NCBI RefSeq assembly: GCF_014218805.1
Contig: NZ_JACJUV010000001.1
Span: 992,001 to 1,056,000, forward strand
DNA length: 64,000 nt
Direction: 5' to 3'
Origin: Teredinibacter franksiae
GTDB lineage: Bacteria > Pseudomonadota > Gammaproteobacteria > Pseudomonadales > Cellvibrionaceae
Positions 9,222 to 18,228 of the stretch are shown piece after piece; the first letter of the stretch is position 1; each line of letters begins with the position of its first letter. The notes beneath the pieces were generated by a model that saw only the letters and a program-made list of their open reading frames with translations, was not told where the DNA came from and ran no database searches. The position numbers were made by a program, and so were the translations under genes.

Positions 9222-11669
9222 CTAATCGGGAATGACATCCCCCCAGAAGTTATCAAAGGCTTCATCATGCACAAACTTCACGTCGGCAATTTTACCTGGG
9301 CCATGGCACACCGCACATGACTCAATATTATTTGCAATGACCAGCGGCTCAGAACCCTCGCCACCAAAAATGCCGTTGTTGTCTGTCATGTGCTGCTGCG
9401 CGAGTGAACTATCATGGCAAGCGGAACATACCGACACCGTAGGCGACATTTTCCAATCGTCTGTTTGATCGGCTACCCGGGAAACAAAATCGGAACCATC
9501 GGCCGCCGCATTGGGATGCGTATTCACAGTACTACCAAGAATGCCGAAGAAAGATGGCATAAGCCAATCCGCACCGCCGTCGTCAGAGCGGTCATCCAAC
9601 GTAAAGGTGTCGTCGAGGTGACAGGTTTCACATTTACTTAAAACACCAGGGAAACGCACATGGCTGTAATCGTGTGCCGAGCCCCCATAACCGTATGCCA
9701 CATAACCTTGCTCGCGGAAACCGTGGCCCTCCTCGCCGTCGTAAGTGGTTTTGGCCCCTGCGTGTATCGCGTGGATCATGTATTTAAAATCAACACTTTG
9801 TTCGGCCATACCATCAACGGTAGCCGTTACATCCACCAGCCCCGTGGTGGCATCTTTGGGGCGACGACCAATATCGGTTCCTGCCGGATTGTGGCAAAGA
9901 ACACAGAGCTGGCCGTTATTGTTGCGATTATTACCGTGCAGGTTAAGCGCATCGTGGCAACGATCGCACTTAGTTGGCACATCCACCACGTGACGCCTTG
10001 GTTGTGGGCTGGTATCCGTTATAGCGAAATAGCTGACCTCACTATTCACCGGCACACGCACACTGAAGTTACCTTCCCCATCTTTACCAATGGGATGACC
10101 TTCTAAAGCAATGGCGCCCGACCCGCTAGCCGAAACGGGTACCACCACACCTTCTATCGCACCGTTCACGGTAAAAGTACCGTCGGCGTTATCGGTAACA
10201 GCGGTTGAGGTTCTTAAGTTTATCGAATCGGTACGTGATGGTCGCGAACCCATGCCGTCATGGTTTGTATAGTCGCCCGTACTCCATGCGACCAACATGT
10301 TGAATGATGCCCCGCCGGTAGTAAATTCCGGATCGGTGCCATCGGCACGCACGTTGTAAGCATTGCCGTACTGATGATTCTCGGCGCCACTCGGGTCAGT
10401 CACTGAAAAAGTAAGTGTTGGGCTGGTGTTAGGTGGGCAAACCGGTCCCATATCCACAGTGGTTCCACAAATAGAAAGAAAGTTAAATTGGAAGTAATCG
10501 CGCGCGACCTTATCGGGAATAGTATGCGACTCAGCCACACTGCCGGCGATGCGATCCGTATCGTGACAGGTCATACATTCGCTGTTGTCGGTAACCACAC
10601 CACCGGTGTGACCGCCCTCGGTAACAGAACCATCAACGTTAAAGTCAATATCGTCATGACAGGAACCACAGGCCGACAGGCTCGGCTGCATCCAGGCATG
10701 GCCTTGGGGCGTTAATGGGTTGCTGCCATCATGGCACTTACTGCAGTTGCGGATGTCTTGTGGATATACCACATCGGAAAAGTCATCACCGCGAATAATC
10801 AAACTTCCGCCAGCCTTAACACTGGGCAAATTGGCGCCGGCATGAATACGGTGAATCATCGGCGACATATCAGCGCTGTAGTTATTGTCACCATTCCAAG
10901 TACCAGGGTTATGGCAAGTAACGCACAACTGCGCTTCAAAACGCGTACCGTGAACAGTAATTTTATCGTGACATTGATTGCAGTTCTCGGTGGAGATAAT
11001 TTCACGCATATCCACTACATCGCCGCCCGCCGGTAAAAAATCGTGCACCATATTCACTAAAGGGATATCACGGTTACCCTGCTGAATACTCAGGCGGTGC
11101 GTTAACATGGGTTGATAACTGACATCCAACGGCGCACCGTCAAAATCGGTGCAAGGGTCTGGGCACTCAACAGTAGAAACATCGGTAGCGAAGGTATACG
11201 TGTAACGGCCATCACCGTGGTTTTCGAGCGTCCCCCAAGGGTAGCCGCTGCGGTTGCGCTCTTGGCGAGCCTGCATACCACCGGAACTGGCGCGCAAAAT
11301 ATAATTCTGCCATCGACTAGGTTCGCCGCTTAGCGCCGGCAACAGTTTAGAAAGATTAAAGCGTAGATCACTTTCACCAATGCCGGAAAAGCCCTCTCCC
11401 CGCTCGTTCGTCACTGAGAAATTCACCACCGGCGCACTCTCAATCACCACCCCACTCACAACGAACGACAGCTCATTGGCTTCAATAGTACCCACAGACT
11501 GCCCCGGCGGCCCCTCAGGACCCTCCGCCCCTTCTGGGCCCGCAGGCCCTTGCGCGCCAGTAGCACCATCGCTGCCGCCACCGCAACCGGCCATCAAAAG
11601 AACAAAGGAAATCGTAAAAAGGACAAAAGCTTGCTTACAGAAGTGTCCCGCCGAGTGTACCTGTTTCAT
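9222..11669 (-). CDS. mtrC: OmcA/MtrC-family decaheme surface lipoprotein
   Basis: The 815-residue protein has a lipoprotein signal with lipobox LMAGC (Cys29), directly followed by a short collagen-like Gly-X-X stretch (about 34-56). Ten CxxCH motifs fall into two groups of five: CNQCH, CVTCH, CSKCH, CGSCH, CMTCH at about 230-369, and CDRCH, CVLCH, CETCH, CSACH, CAVCH in the C-terminal third. This matches the two pentaheme domains alternating with beta-barrel domains in MtrC/OmcA. It is predicted to sit on the cell surface and deliver electrons to extracellular acceptors such as metal oxides, flavins or other redox solids. It is the first gene of the minus-strand operon and its promoter faces the divergent cytochrome operon. 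Confidence 0.9.
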   Translation of the reverse strand: MKQVHSAGHFCKQAFVLFTISFVLLMAGCGGGSDGATGAQGPAGPEGAEGPEGPPGQSVGTIEANELSFVVSGVVIESAPVVNFSVTNERGEGFSGIGESDLRFNLSKLLPALSGEPSRWQNYILRASSGGMQARQERNRSGYPWGTLENHGDGRYTYTFATDVSTVECPDPCTDFDGAPLDVSYQPMLTHRLSIQQGNRDIPLVNMVHDFLPAGGDVVDMREIISTENCNQCHDKITVHGTRFEAQLCVTCHNPGTWNGDNNYSADMSPMIHRIHAGANLPSVKAGGSLIIRGDDFSDVVYPQDIRNCSKCHDGSNPLTPQGHAWMQPSLSACGSCHDDIDFNVDGSVTEGGHTGGVVTDNSECMTCHDTDRIAGSVAESHTIPDKVARDYFQFNFLSICGTTVDMGPVCPPNTSPTLTFSVTDPSGAENHQYGNAYNVRADGTDPEFTTGGASFNMLVAWSTGDYTNHDGMGSRPSRTDSINLRTSTAVTDNADGTFTVNGAIEGVVVPVSASGSGAIALEGHPIGKDGEGNFSVRVPVNSEVSYFAITDTSPQPRRHVVDVPTKCDRCHDALNLHGNNRNNNGQLCVLCHNPAGTDIGRRPKDATTGLVDVTATVDGMAEQSVDFKYMIHAIHAGAKTTYDGEEGHGFREQGYVAYGYGGSAHDYSHVRFPGVLSKCETCHLDDTFTLDDRSDDGGADWLMPSFFGILGSTVNTHPNAAADGSDFVSRVADQTDDWKMSPTVSVCSACHDSSLAQQHMTDNNGIFGGEGSEPLVIANNIESCAVCHGPGKIADVKFVHDEAFDNFWGDVIPD

Positions 11670-11814
11670 GAAGCCTCCTGATGCCGAGTATCAGAGTGGT
11701 GAAACTTAACTCTAGTGATTAAACAACTGATTTGGGGCCTGAATAGGCCAAAATTGACTACAATTTGCATTTACAGGTTAATTATTAAACAGTTTAAATT
11801 GATTGTAGCGTAGA

Positions 11815-11833
11815 CTGCGACAAAATGTCGCAG
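11815..11833. promoter_or_regulatory. Perfect palindrome in the divergent cytochrome promoter region
   Basis: CTGCGACA-AAA-TGTCGCAG is an 8-bp perfect dyad with a 3-base centre, in the 262-base spacer between mtrC and the plus-strand cytochrome operon. No T-run follows, so an operator is more likely than a terminator. The regulator is unknown. Confidence 0.55.
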
Positions 11834-11836
11834 GTG

Positions 11837-11850
11837 TTGATCTGGAACAA
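11837..11850. promoter_or_regulatory. FNR/Anr-like box
   Basis: TTGATCTGGAACAA matches the FNR/Anr consensus TTGAT-N4-ATCAA at 9 of 10 positions. It is centred about 88 bases before the ATG at 11932 and 174 bases before mtrC, so oxygen-responsive control of both operons is plausible. Confidence 0.5.
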
Positions 11851-11931
11851 ACACAACAACTCATCCAATTAACAGGCCCAATAAAACCCGTTAATAATGA
11901 TCATTCTGACAAGCAATAGAGAATTTTCGCC

Positions 11932-12549
11932 ATGAATCTACAACCTACAGTTCTGGCTTTAATCACCCCCTTGCTAGTGGCCGTGATACCTGTAGCTTTC
12001 GCTGCCGATACAGCGGGCCTTATCGCCGATTGCGAGGCCTGTCACGGTAAGAACGGAGCTTCCACAGATCCAATGGTGCCCACCATTGCCGGTTACTCCG
12101 CTTACTACCTAGCGGAGTCCTTACTCATTTACAAAGAAAAAGCTCGCCCCTGCCCGCAAATTAAATATTTAACCGGTGCTAAAAAAGGAACCTCCACCAC
12201 CATGTGTGAAGCCGTTGCCCACCTAAGCGAAGAACAATCAAACGCCATTGGGGAACACTACGCAGAAAAACCCTTCGTCCGCGCCAAGCAAGCGTTCGAC
12301 CCAGCCCTAGCCAAAATTGGCTCAGGCCTGCACGAACTGCATTGCACAAAGTGTCATGAAGATGGCGGCAGCTCGCCAGATGATGATGCCGGCATACTCG
12401 CGGGCCAGTGGACGCCGTTCCTAGACGTTCAAATGACAGAGTACCTTGAAGGTAAGCGGCCCATGGACGAAAAAATGAAGCCGAAAATGGAAGTATTGAA
12501 GCCAGAAGACGTTAAGGCGCTGCTCCACTTCTACGCCAGCTTTCAGTAA
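11932..12549 (+). CDS. Periplasmic diheme cytochrome c (c4-like), copy 1
   Basis: The 205-residue protein has a signal peptide (cleavage near AFA-AD) and two class I heme sites: CEACHGKNG at about 35 and CTKCHED at about 141. Two further cysteines between the hemes (RPCPQ and TTMCEA) are also present in the paralogue at 13307 and could form a disulfide. Overall it resembles cytochrome c4/c553-type soluble or loosely membrane-bound electron carriers. Together with the CymA-like gene 34 bases downstream and the divergent mtrCAB genes, a role as periplasmic shuttle from the quinol dehydrogenase to MtrA is inferred. It starts the plus-strand operon behind the FNR-like box. Confidence 0.8.
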   Translation: MNLQPTVLALITPLLVAVIPVAFAADTAGLIADCEACHGKNGASTDPMVPTIAGYSAYYLAESLLIYKEKARPCPQIKYLTGAKKGTSTTMCEAVAHLSEEQSNAIGEHYAEKPFVRAKQAFDPALAKIGSGLHELHCTKCHEDGGSSPDDDAGILAGQWTPFLDVQMTEYLEGKRPMDEKMKPKMEVLKPEDVKALLHFYASFQ

Positions 12550-12583
12550 TTCAACTTCTCACCTAAAAAGCCGAGTAAGTGCA

Positions 12584-13168
12584 ATGTCTGAACAACCACC
12601 GCGTAAATCACGATTATGGAAAAAGCCGAACCACTGGATTTGGCTGGGTATTCCCGCCGGTGGCTTTGCCATGCTCCTATTGGGTGCTATCGCGCTGGGC
12701 GGCTTTAACTATGTTATTCACGAAACCAGTAGCATGGAATTCTGTGTTTCCTGCCACGAAATGGAAACCAACATATTCCAGGCCTATAAAGAAACCCCGC
12801 ATTACAACAACTCCAGTGGCATAAGAACGGGCTGCTCTGACTGCCATGTGCCCCAAGCCTGGGGCCCGAAAATTTTACGTAAAACCCATAAAGGTCTAGT
12901 CGAAATTCCAGCAAAAATTCTGGGCACCATTTCCACACCCGAAAAATTCGAAGCCAAACGCCTAGAAATGGCCGAACGTGTTTGGGCTGATATGGAAGCT
13001 ACCGACTCTCGTGAATGTCGCAGCTGTCACTCCCTAGAAGCAATGGCCAATCAGGACCGGCGTACCGCCAAAAAACATAGCCTTGAAAGAAAAGCCGACA
13101 AAAACGAAACCTGTATCGACTGCCATAAAGGCATCGCGCACCAATTACCGAACGGCTACATCCCCTGA
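12584..13168 (+). CDS. NapC/NirT/CymA-family tetraheme quinol dehydrogenase
   Basis: The 194-residue protein has one N-terminal membrane anchor (about 18-42) and four CxxCH motifs at 54, 84, 145 and 177, the normal CymA/NapC layout. SMEFCVSCH follows the anchor as in the family. It would oxidise menaquinol or ubiquinol at the outer face of the inner membrane and pass electrons to periplasmic cytochromes. In Shewanella the homologous CymA feeds MtrCAB but is encoded elsewhere. Here it sits between two diheme cytochromes and opposite mtrCAB, so the locus appears to code for a whole quinol-to-surface route. Its length (CymA 187) supports CymA over longer NapC-pentaheme variants. Confidence 0.85.
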   Translation: MSEQPPRKSRLWKKPNHWIWLGIPAGGFAMLLLGAIALGGFNYVIHETSSMEFCVSCHEMETNIFQAYKETPHYNNSSGIRTGCSDCHVPQAWGPKILRKTHKGLVEIPAKILGTISTPEKFEAKRLEMAERVWADMEATDSRECRSCHSLEAMANQDRRTAKKHSLERKADKNETCIDCHKGIAHQLPNGYIP

Positions 13169-13306
13169 TACGACCGTTAAACCGATGCGACAGGCCTATT
13201 CCAGTTTTGCTTGACCCAAAACAAATATTTTTGCCAAGGAACGATTCCCTATGGGCTACTTCAGGCCAATAATAAAGTAACCGTGAGAATAGGAGGATCG
13301 TTTTCC

Positions 13307-13945
13307 ATGAACATCCAACACAGGTTTCTCGCCTTATTTTTTTTGCTTTCTCCTGCCATTGCTACCGCGCAAGATTCCGCGCTGCTTGATAACCCCATCG
13401 ACCCAGAACTGTTAATTACTATCAACGATTGCGAATCTTGTCACGGCAAAAATGGGGTTTCAACAGATCCCACTACGCCCACCATTGCGGGTTACTCTGC
13501 GTTTTACATGGAAAACGCTTTGATACTGCTTCAAGCCCGCGGCCGTCCCTGCCCACCGGTAACCTACCCCCGTGGCCCAAAGGCGGGAAAGCAAACCACC
13601 ATGTGCAAGGCTGTAGCGACACTAGATGACTATAGTCTGAGCGAGCTTTCCAGGTATTTTTCAGAAAAAACCTTTAAACCTGCCATCCAAACTTTCGACC
13701 CAAGCCAAGTGACAAAAGGAAAGTCCTTGCATGAGAAACATTGCCAGGATTGCCATGACGATGGCGCTACGGCGGGTACAGATTCCGGTTTTCTTGCTGG
13801 GCAATGGACACCGGTTTTACGCGCCCAGCTAAACGCCTTTGCCGCAGGAAAACGACCAATGGATGCCGATATGAAGATAAAAACAAATGGCCTAAAAGCA
13901 GAGGAAGTAACGGCGTTATTGCATTTTTATGCGAGCTTTCAGTAA
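13307..13945 (+). CDS. Periplasmic diheme cytochrome c (c4-like), copy 2
   Basis: A paralogue of the protein encoded at 11932: both have an N-terminal heme site in a CE-x-CHGKNG-S-TDP context, a conserved cysteine pair between the hemes, a second heme site (CQDCHDD), an AGQWTP segment and an identical LLHFYASFQ end. The start at 13307 is chosen because AGGAGG lies 10 bases upstream and the protein then begins with a signal peptide (MNIQHRFLALFFLLSPAIA). A longer frame from 13211 lacks such signals. It is the third gene of the cytochrome operon. Two versions may serve different partners or redox ranges; this cannot be told from sequence. Confidence 0.8.
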   Translation: MNIQHRFLALFFLLSPAIATAQDSALLDNPIDPELLITINDCESCHGKNGVSTDPTTPTIAGYSAFYMENALILLQARGRPCPPVTYPRGPKAGKQTTMCKAVATLDDYSLSELSRYFSEKTFKPAIQTFDPSQVTKGKSLHEKHCQDCHDDGATAGTDSGFLAGQWTPVLRAQLNAFAAGKRPMDADMKIKTNGLKAEEVTALLHFYASFQ

Positions 13946-13986
13946 CATAAACTCAAATCCAGATTTCTACTATTTGACTCGTTATC

Positions 13987-14006
13987 TCGGGCCTTTAAAA
14001 GCCCGA
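13987..14006 (+). terminator. Hairpin after the diheme/CymA operon
   Basis: TCGGGC / GCCCGA stem with an 8-base loop and outer ACTC/GAGT pairing, 40 bases after the stop. It has no clear T-run, so it is a weak terminator candidate. Confidence 0.4.
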
Positions 14007-14180
14007 CGAGTTGATTAAGCCAGCATTTTTCATTGTATGTTGTAGATACTCGTTCTAAGCAAATGACAGCTTGTGGGGATAGCAAAATGGGGGGTTAACA
14101 CCAACACCATTAATAGCCTTCTAACAATGTTTCTAACAAAAACCCACAATAACCCAATAATGCCGACGGGCCTGCCTTGC

Positions 14181-14507
14181 CTAAGACTCACACGCCCCTG
14201 GACGATAATGCTGAACATTTGTATCTGCACAGGCGCTACACCCATTTGCATAGGTCACGTCCTCCGTAGCTGGGCATGGCGTAGTCACACATTGCCTTTT
14301 GGTATCTCTAGTAGCGCACACTGGCACGTAATCTCTCGTACACCGTGGAGATCGCGGTTCGCGGCATTCAGTAACCGGTATTGCGTAGTTCTCATTAAGA
14401 TCAGCCGAGGTCTCGATCTCGTCAGCACTACTTTTTATTGCGGAAGCGCACGCAGAAATAACAAGCGCAACACCAAACAATAGAATAAAGGTATAGACAT
14501 ACTGCAT
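14181..14507 (-). CDS. Small lipoprotein with Kazal-like domain
   Basis: The start at 14507 has GGGAG 8 bases upstream and gives a lipoprotein signal (MQYVYTFILLFGVALVISAC, lipobox ISAC). The mature part of about 85 residues is rich in cysteine. It holds a C-x-R-x-Y-x-P-V-C-A element followed by Y-A-N-G-C-x-A-C, the spacing seen in Kazal-type protease inhibitor domains. Kazal-like lipoproteins occur in many marine gammaproteobacteria and may protect the envelope against proteases, but the target is unknown. A longer frame up to 14669 adds residues with no export logic and is not favoured. No operon partner is visible. Confidence 0.7.
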   Translation of the reverse strand: MQYVYTFILLFGVALVISACASAIKSSADEIETSADLNENYAIPVTECREPRSPRCTRDYVPVCATRDTKRQCVTTPCPATEDVTYANGCSACADTNVQHYRPGACES

Positions 14508-14816
14508 AGATAAACTCCCCTTAACGTAAGGCCTTCGAAATAAATAAACCCACAAATTCGGTAGCAAATAAAAATCAGGTTTTAACCCGTTATTGGCTTT
14601 CAGGCACTTCCTATTGGTTTCTAGGGCAAATAAGTAGACAGACAACCCTAGAAAGCTAGAATAGTACACAGATTAAAGATACCTACATTCATGAAGAAGG
14701 TCATCTTGAAAAAGCGTTATATTTCGGTAAATCACTTCGCTTAGTACAGCATTCTGCTGTCGTGTCTGCTGTAGCCGTAAATAGCCTATACGCAAGCACC
14801 TGAAATAAATGACCTG

Positions 14817-16259
14817 ATGGGCCTATCACTCAAAGATTTAATGTCAATAAAAGTAGAGGTTGCCTCAAGGCATAAAGAACAAGCTAGACTTACCCCCTCC
14901 TCCGTCACTATTTTTTTACGTCACCAGATATTAGAAATGGAGGTTCGCAGCGTAGAGGAATTATTGAATTTCGTGCCTGGCTTTCAAACCTCCCGCGTCA
15001 CCTTCCTTAATCAAGGCTATAGAGTAGTCGCCCGCGGCCTCGTCACTGGGCAACCATCGTATTCAGTACTTTTTTTGATGGACGGTCAGCGTATGAACTC
15101 AGATATGTCTGGTGGAGCCATGTTTGATAACCGATTTATCACAACAGCAAATGTTGACCGCGTGGAAGTCATCCTAGGCCCCGGCTCCGCCATGTATGGC
15201 TCCAGTGCATTCTCTGGCGTAGTCAACATCATCACCACAAAAGACACCAATGAGGCCTATGTCGCGGCAGACGACTATGGCAGCCGAGAGCTCTACACCA
15301 ATGGTTCAGTACACAATAATCATTGAAAAGCCTCAGGTTTCACCCGATTATAGAAGGGTGACGGTGTTCACTATGGCGCCGATTTGACCTCCCAAATAGA
15401 CCTTTCAACCACATCCACCCAAGACCCAAATCAGGGTGTAGACGGTAAGGCCACTATTTCTTTTCTCAGATTAATTACACGGCACATTGGGCATGCGCCT
15501 CGATAAACCCACGGGTATCGGCGCAGATTTCAATCCACGTACCGCACTTATTTTTACTCCGTCACCCACACGAAGCTTTAAACTAATGTACGGAGAAGCC
15601 TTTCGTGCCCCCAACCGCTTGCAAACCGATGATGTGTATATTGGCAACCCAGCCATCAAATCAGAAAAAATCCGCACACTGGAAACAGCTTGGCTACAAA
15701 ATTGGGCTGAACAGCTCAACAAAAATATAAGCCTACAAAGCGCCGTAACACTGTTTGTAAGTAAGCATAAGAACCGTATCAGCCTAAAACCTGGCGGAGG
15801 CCCTTTTGGACTAACTCTCAATAACGAAACAGATACCCTTACAACCTCTGGGTTGGAGATGGAGATGTCGGCCAGAATGGGTTCTTTCACCCGCCTACGC
15901 ATGGCCTATACCTATTTACCCCAAACAGAAAAGAACCACAATCGTTTTCAACTGACACACTCTCGCTCATTGCCAGCTACAACCGAACGGAATGGGGTGC
16001 AAACCTCAATACTCAGTTTCACAGCAACACACAACAAGTTATCGTTACGCGAACCAACCCCTCGCTAAAAACACTAGAGGCGTATTGGCTATTAAATGCA
16101 TCGTTTTACAAGGCAAATTACGACAATACCAAATTTATAGCCCGCGCCTATAATCTTACCGATGCTACTTATTATTCACCGAGCATGAACCGACGGATGG
16201 TGACTGGATTAGAAAATAGAGGCCGTATGTTTACCTTTGGTGTAGAGGTAGCATTTTGA
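14817..16259 (+). pseudogene. TonB-dependent receptor, disrupted
   Basis: 14817-15326 encodes a receptor plug domain (DLMSIKVEVASR, FLMDGQRMNS, VDRVEVILGPGSAMYGSSAFSGVVNI). After a stop, 15487-16068 continues in another frame with barrel sequence (YGEAFRAPN is a typical receptor motif), and a third frame ends in NLTDATYY...FGVEVAF at 16259, a proper barrel C-terminus. Upstream of 14817 the frame reads AYTQAPEIND but meets a stop at 14778, so the signal peptide is also broken. The middle of the barrel (about 15330-15480) is largely missing. This is a decayed outer membrane receptor with no function expected. Confidence 0.85.
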
Positions 16260-16441
16260 GCATTGCTCAATAGGCTATGCGCAAAGGCTTGTGTTACTCA
16301 CCGCACTAGCGGATTTATGTAAAACCCTGCGCTAAAGAAATAACGCTAAAAAACCTTGCCACCCTCCATTCGCTATTTTTCGCCATTAGGCGAAAGTACA
16401 GCGCTAGCCACGAAAGCCTTCCATGCGTATAAATCACACAT

Positions 16442-16471
16442 AAAAAAAGGAGCACCCAAAAGGTACTCCTT
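16442..16471 (-). terminator. Terminator after the M15 peptidase/lipoprotein pair
   Basis: On the minus strand AAGGAGTACC / GGTGCTCCTT pair through 10 bp with one wobble around a 5-base loop, followed by a run of T residues. It lies 83 bases past the stop of the lipoprotein gene. Confidence 0.75.
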
Positions 16472-16553
16472 ATATCTGCCGTATTGTACGGTTCATTCAA
16501 ACACCCAAACACTTATCGAGCCTGAGCGCTCGAATACAGTGTAAACGAATACC

Positions 16554-17018
16554 TTAGTCCACTTCTTCTGGCATAAACGCCCTATCCATGCCGCTCAACG
16601 CCGTATCCGAATATCGCTTGGCAACCGCGCCATATACCTGAGGCTCCACTATTAAACCTTGGTAAAGATAGTTTGGGTATCCCTTCTTCACAAACAATGT
16701 AAATTCGTCCTCATCGCCAAGCTGAATGTTAAAATCGGCTTTAACAACCCGAATAAAGAGAAAACCATCACCTTGCTCCTGTTTAAATTCATTAAGGTAG
16801 GCAGCCCAATCAGCATAGGCCTCGGTAGCCGAAATATCTTCGCTATAGGAAAATAGCACAATAGGTTTACCCAAGTCATAACGCTGTTGTAATTCCGGAG
16901 AACCAAATATACTAGCGTTAATGTTTGCACTGCTGGGCTCATGAACACTACAACCACTCACAGTAACAGCTAGAAAAATCAGTAAACCAAGGCTGGAGAG
17001 AAACTGCTTAGGAAACAT
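16554..17018 (-). CDS. Lipoprotein of unknown function, partner of the M15 peptidase gene
   Basis: The 154-residue protein has a lipoprotein signal (FLAVTVSGC, Cys at about 23). The rest shows no family I recognise; it is acidic and mixed alpha/beta in appearance. The ATG at 17018 directly abuts the stop of the upstream peptidase gene, so translation is probably coupled. A peptidoglycan-cleaving enzyme without a signal peptide next to an exported lipoprotein fits a toxin-immunity pair, in which the lipoprotein would protect the producer's own periplasm. This is inference; it could also be an accessory factor. Confidence 0.65.
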   Translation of the reverse strand: MFPKQFLSSLGLLIFLAVTVSGCSVHEPSSANINASIFGSPELQQRYDLGKPIVLFSYSEDISATEAYADWAAYLNEFKQEQGDGFLFIRVVKADFNIQLGDEDEFTLFVKKGYPNYLYQGLIVEPQVYGAVAKRYSDTALSGMDRAFMPEEVD

Positions 17019-17879
17019 TTAACTCGCCTCCTTGGGGATTTCCTGATTTTCAGACACCATTCGTTGATTCAGGAAAAATTTTGCATCATAGGGAAAGGTT
17101 GCCGAGTCTAGTTTTGAATCAAAATGAGGCGTATCCACCTTCGTAAAATCACCGCCCCAACGATACCCGGCATCTTTCAGAGCTTTTACAATATCTTTCG
17201 CGTTTTGCGTTTGTTTCTTATTTTTAAAGTTAGTGCTGTTATTCCAGCTATCGCCATCAACAATATTACAATCTAACGCATGACCGATAAGGTGCTGCGA
17301 TTTACTCGCCGGTGGTACTACCGCGCCACTGACTTTCACACCATGTTCCCGAAACACTTGATTAATTTTTATCGTCACTTTCTTTTCTTTGGCTTTTTCA
17401 TTCAACTTAGTCAACAGCGCCTTTGCGCCACTAGACATCACCAGTTCGCCAGCCTGAACCTTAGTAGAACCCGTTTTTTTAAAGCTCGGTCCAGCTTCAA
17501 TATTGGAAAGACCAGAGAAAGGGACACGAACTAAATCGCCAGTCACTTTTTTACTGTCTTTAACCCATACAGCAAGTTCATCGTAGGTGCTTTTGTCCAA
17601 TTTTCCACTGGTTAAAATATTGGATGTTTTTAAGCGAGTAGCTCGGGCTTTAGCCTTAATACAAACCGTCATATTGGCACACACCCACTGAAATATTTTT
17701 AAAGATTTTTCCGTTTGCGGGCCAAATATACCGTTCTCTGCTGTGGTGAAAGTACCTACCGATTTAAGGTTTTTCTGTAATTCGGTAACAGTATACGCGG
17801 GTGTTTCTGCGAGCACCTTACCACCCCACTTTTTACCGGTATCGGTATCCCCATTCTTAAGTTCAATATGCGTATCCAT
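17019..17879 (-). CDS. M15-family peptidoglycan peptidase with PG-binding domain
   Basis: The 286-residue protein has an N-terminal peptidoglycan-binding-like segment (about residues 30-65, LQKNLKSVG...GIFGPQTEKSLKIFQ) and a C-terminal M15 zinc peptidase domain. The zinc site is complete: SQHLIGHALD fits SxHxxGxAxD and TPHFD provides the third ligand. Such enzymes cleave D-Ala or L-Ala/D-Glu bonds in cell-wall peptides, as D,D-carboxypeptidases or phage endolysins do. There is no signal peptide, so it must leave the cytoplasm by a dedicated route (secretion system or lysis) or act only on release. No phage structural genes are near. The directly abutting lipoprotein gene suggests an effector-immunity arrangement. 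Confidence 0.78.
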   Translation of the reverse strand: MDTHIELKNGDTDTGKKWGGKVLAETPAYTVTELQKNLKSVGTFTTAENGIFGPQTEKSLKIFQWVCANMTVCIKAKARATRLKTSNILTSGKLDKSTYDELAVWVKDSKKVTGDLVRVPFSGLSNIEAGPSFKKTGSTKVQAGELVMSSGAKALLTKLNEKAKEKKVTIKINQVFREHGVKVSGAVVPPASKSQHLIGHALDCNIVDGDSWNNSTNFKNKKQTQNAKDIVKALKDAGYRWGGDFTKVDTPHFDSKLDSATFPYDAKFFLNQRMVSENQEIPKEAS

Positions 17880-18228
17880 AAGCTGCTCACTAAAATGTTC
17901 GTTTATTTGGATTCATTTTGCTAACCAACTGTTCCAGCTTTACACTAAGTATCTTTGGTTTATCTCAGTCATTCTGCGTTTTACGTAAAATATCCTATTA
18001 TTCGCCTAACGTCCCCACTCAATGCTCGCCATTTCAACATAAATTAAGACGTCCTCCATGGCACGGAAAACAATAAAGGGTAACGCCCCAAAAAGCGTTT
18101 TATAAATACAACGACTAATTGTTTTACTGGTCTGTATTCTAGCTATTTCTAATGAGGTTATTGTCGTTTACCTTAGACCAAAGGGCCTCCCCTGCGAAGG
18201 CCCCTTTTTGGTAAAAGCTAAATACCCC
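17880..18228. other. Intergenic region between M15 peptidase and pectate lyase genes
   Basis: The 349 bases hold no convincing gene. Near its right end lies a GC-rich hairpin with a T-run (separate entry). The left part would carry the promoter of the M15 gene, but I see no clear -35/-10 pair. Confidence 0.5.
18180..18208. terminator. Terminator after pectate lyase gene
   Basis: AAAGGGCCT / AGGCCCCTTTTT form a stem with one bulged base, with T-runs on both strands (longer on plus). It lies just past the pectate lyase stop codon. Confidence 0.65.

Noticed and set aside
17019..17879. Phage endolysin in a prophage
   Set aside because: No holin, structural or replication genes nearby; the partner is a lipoprotein.
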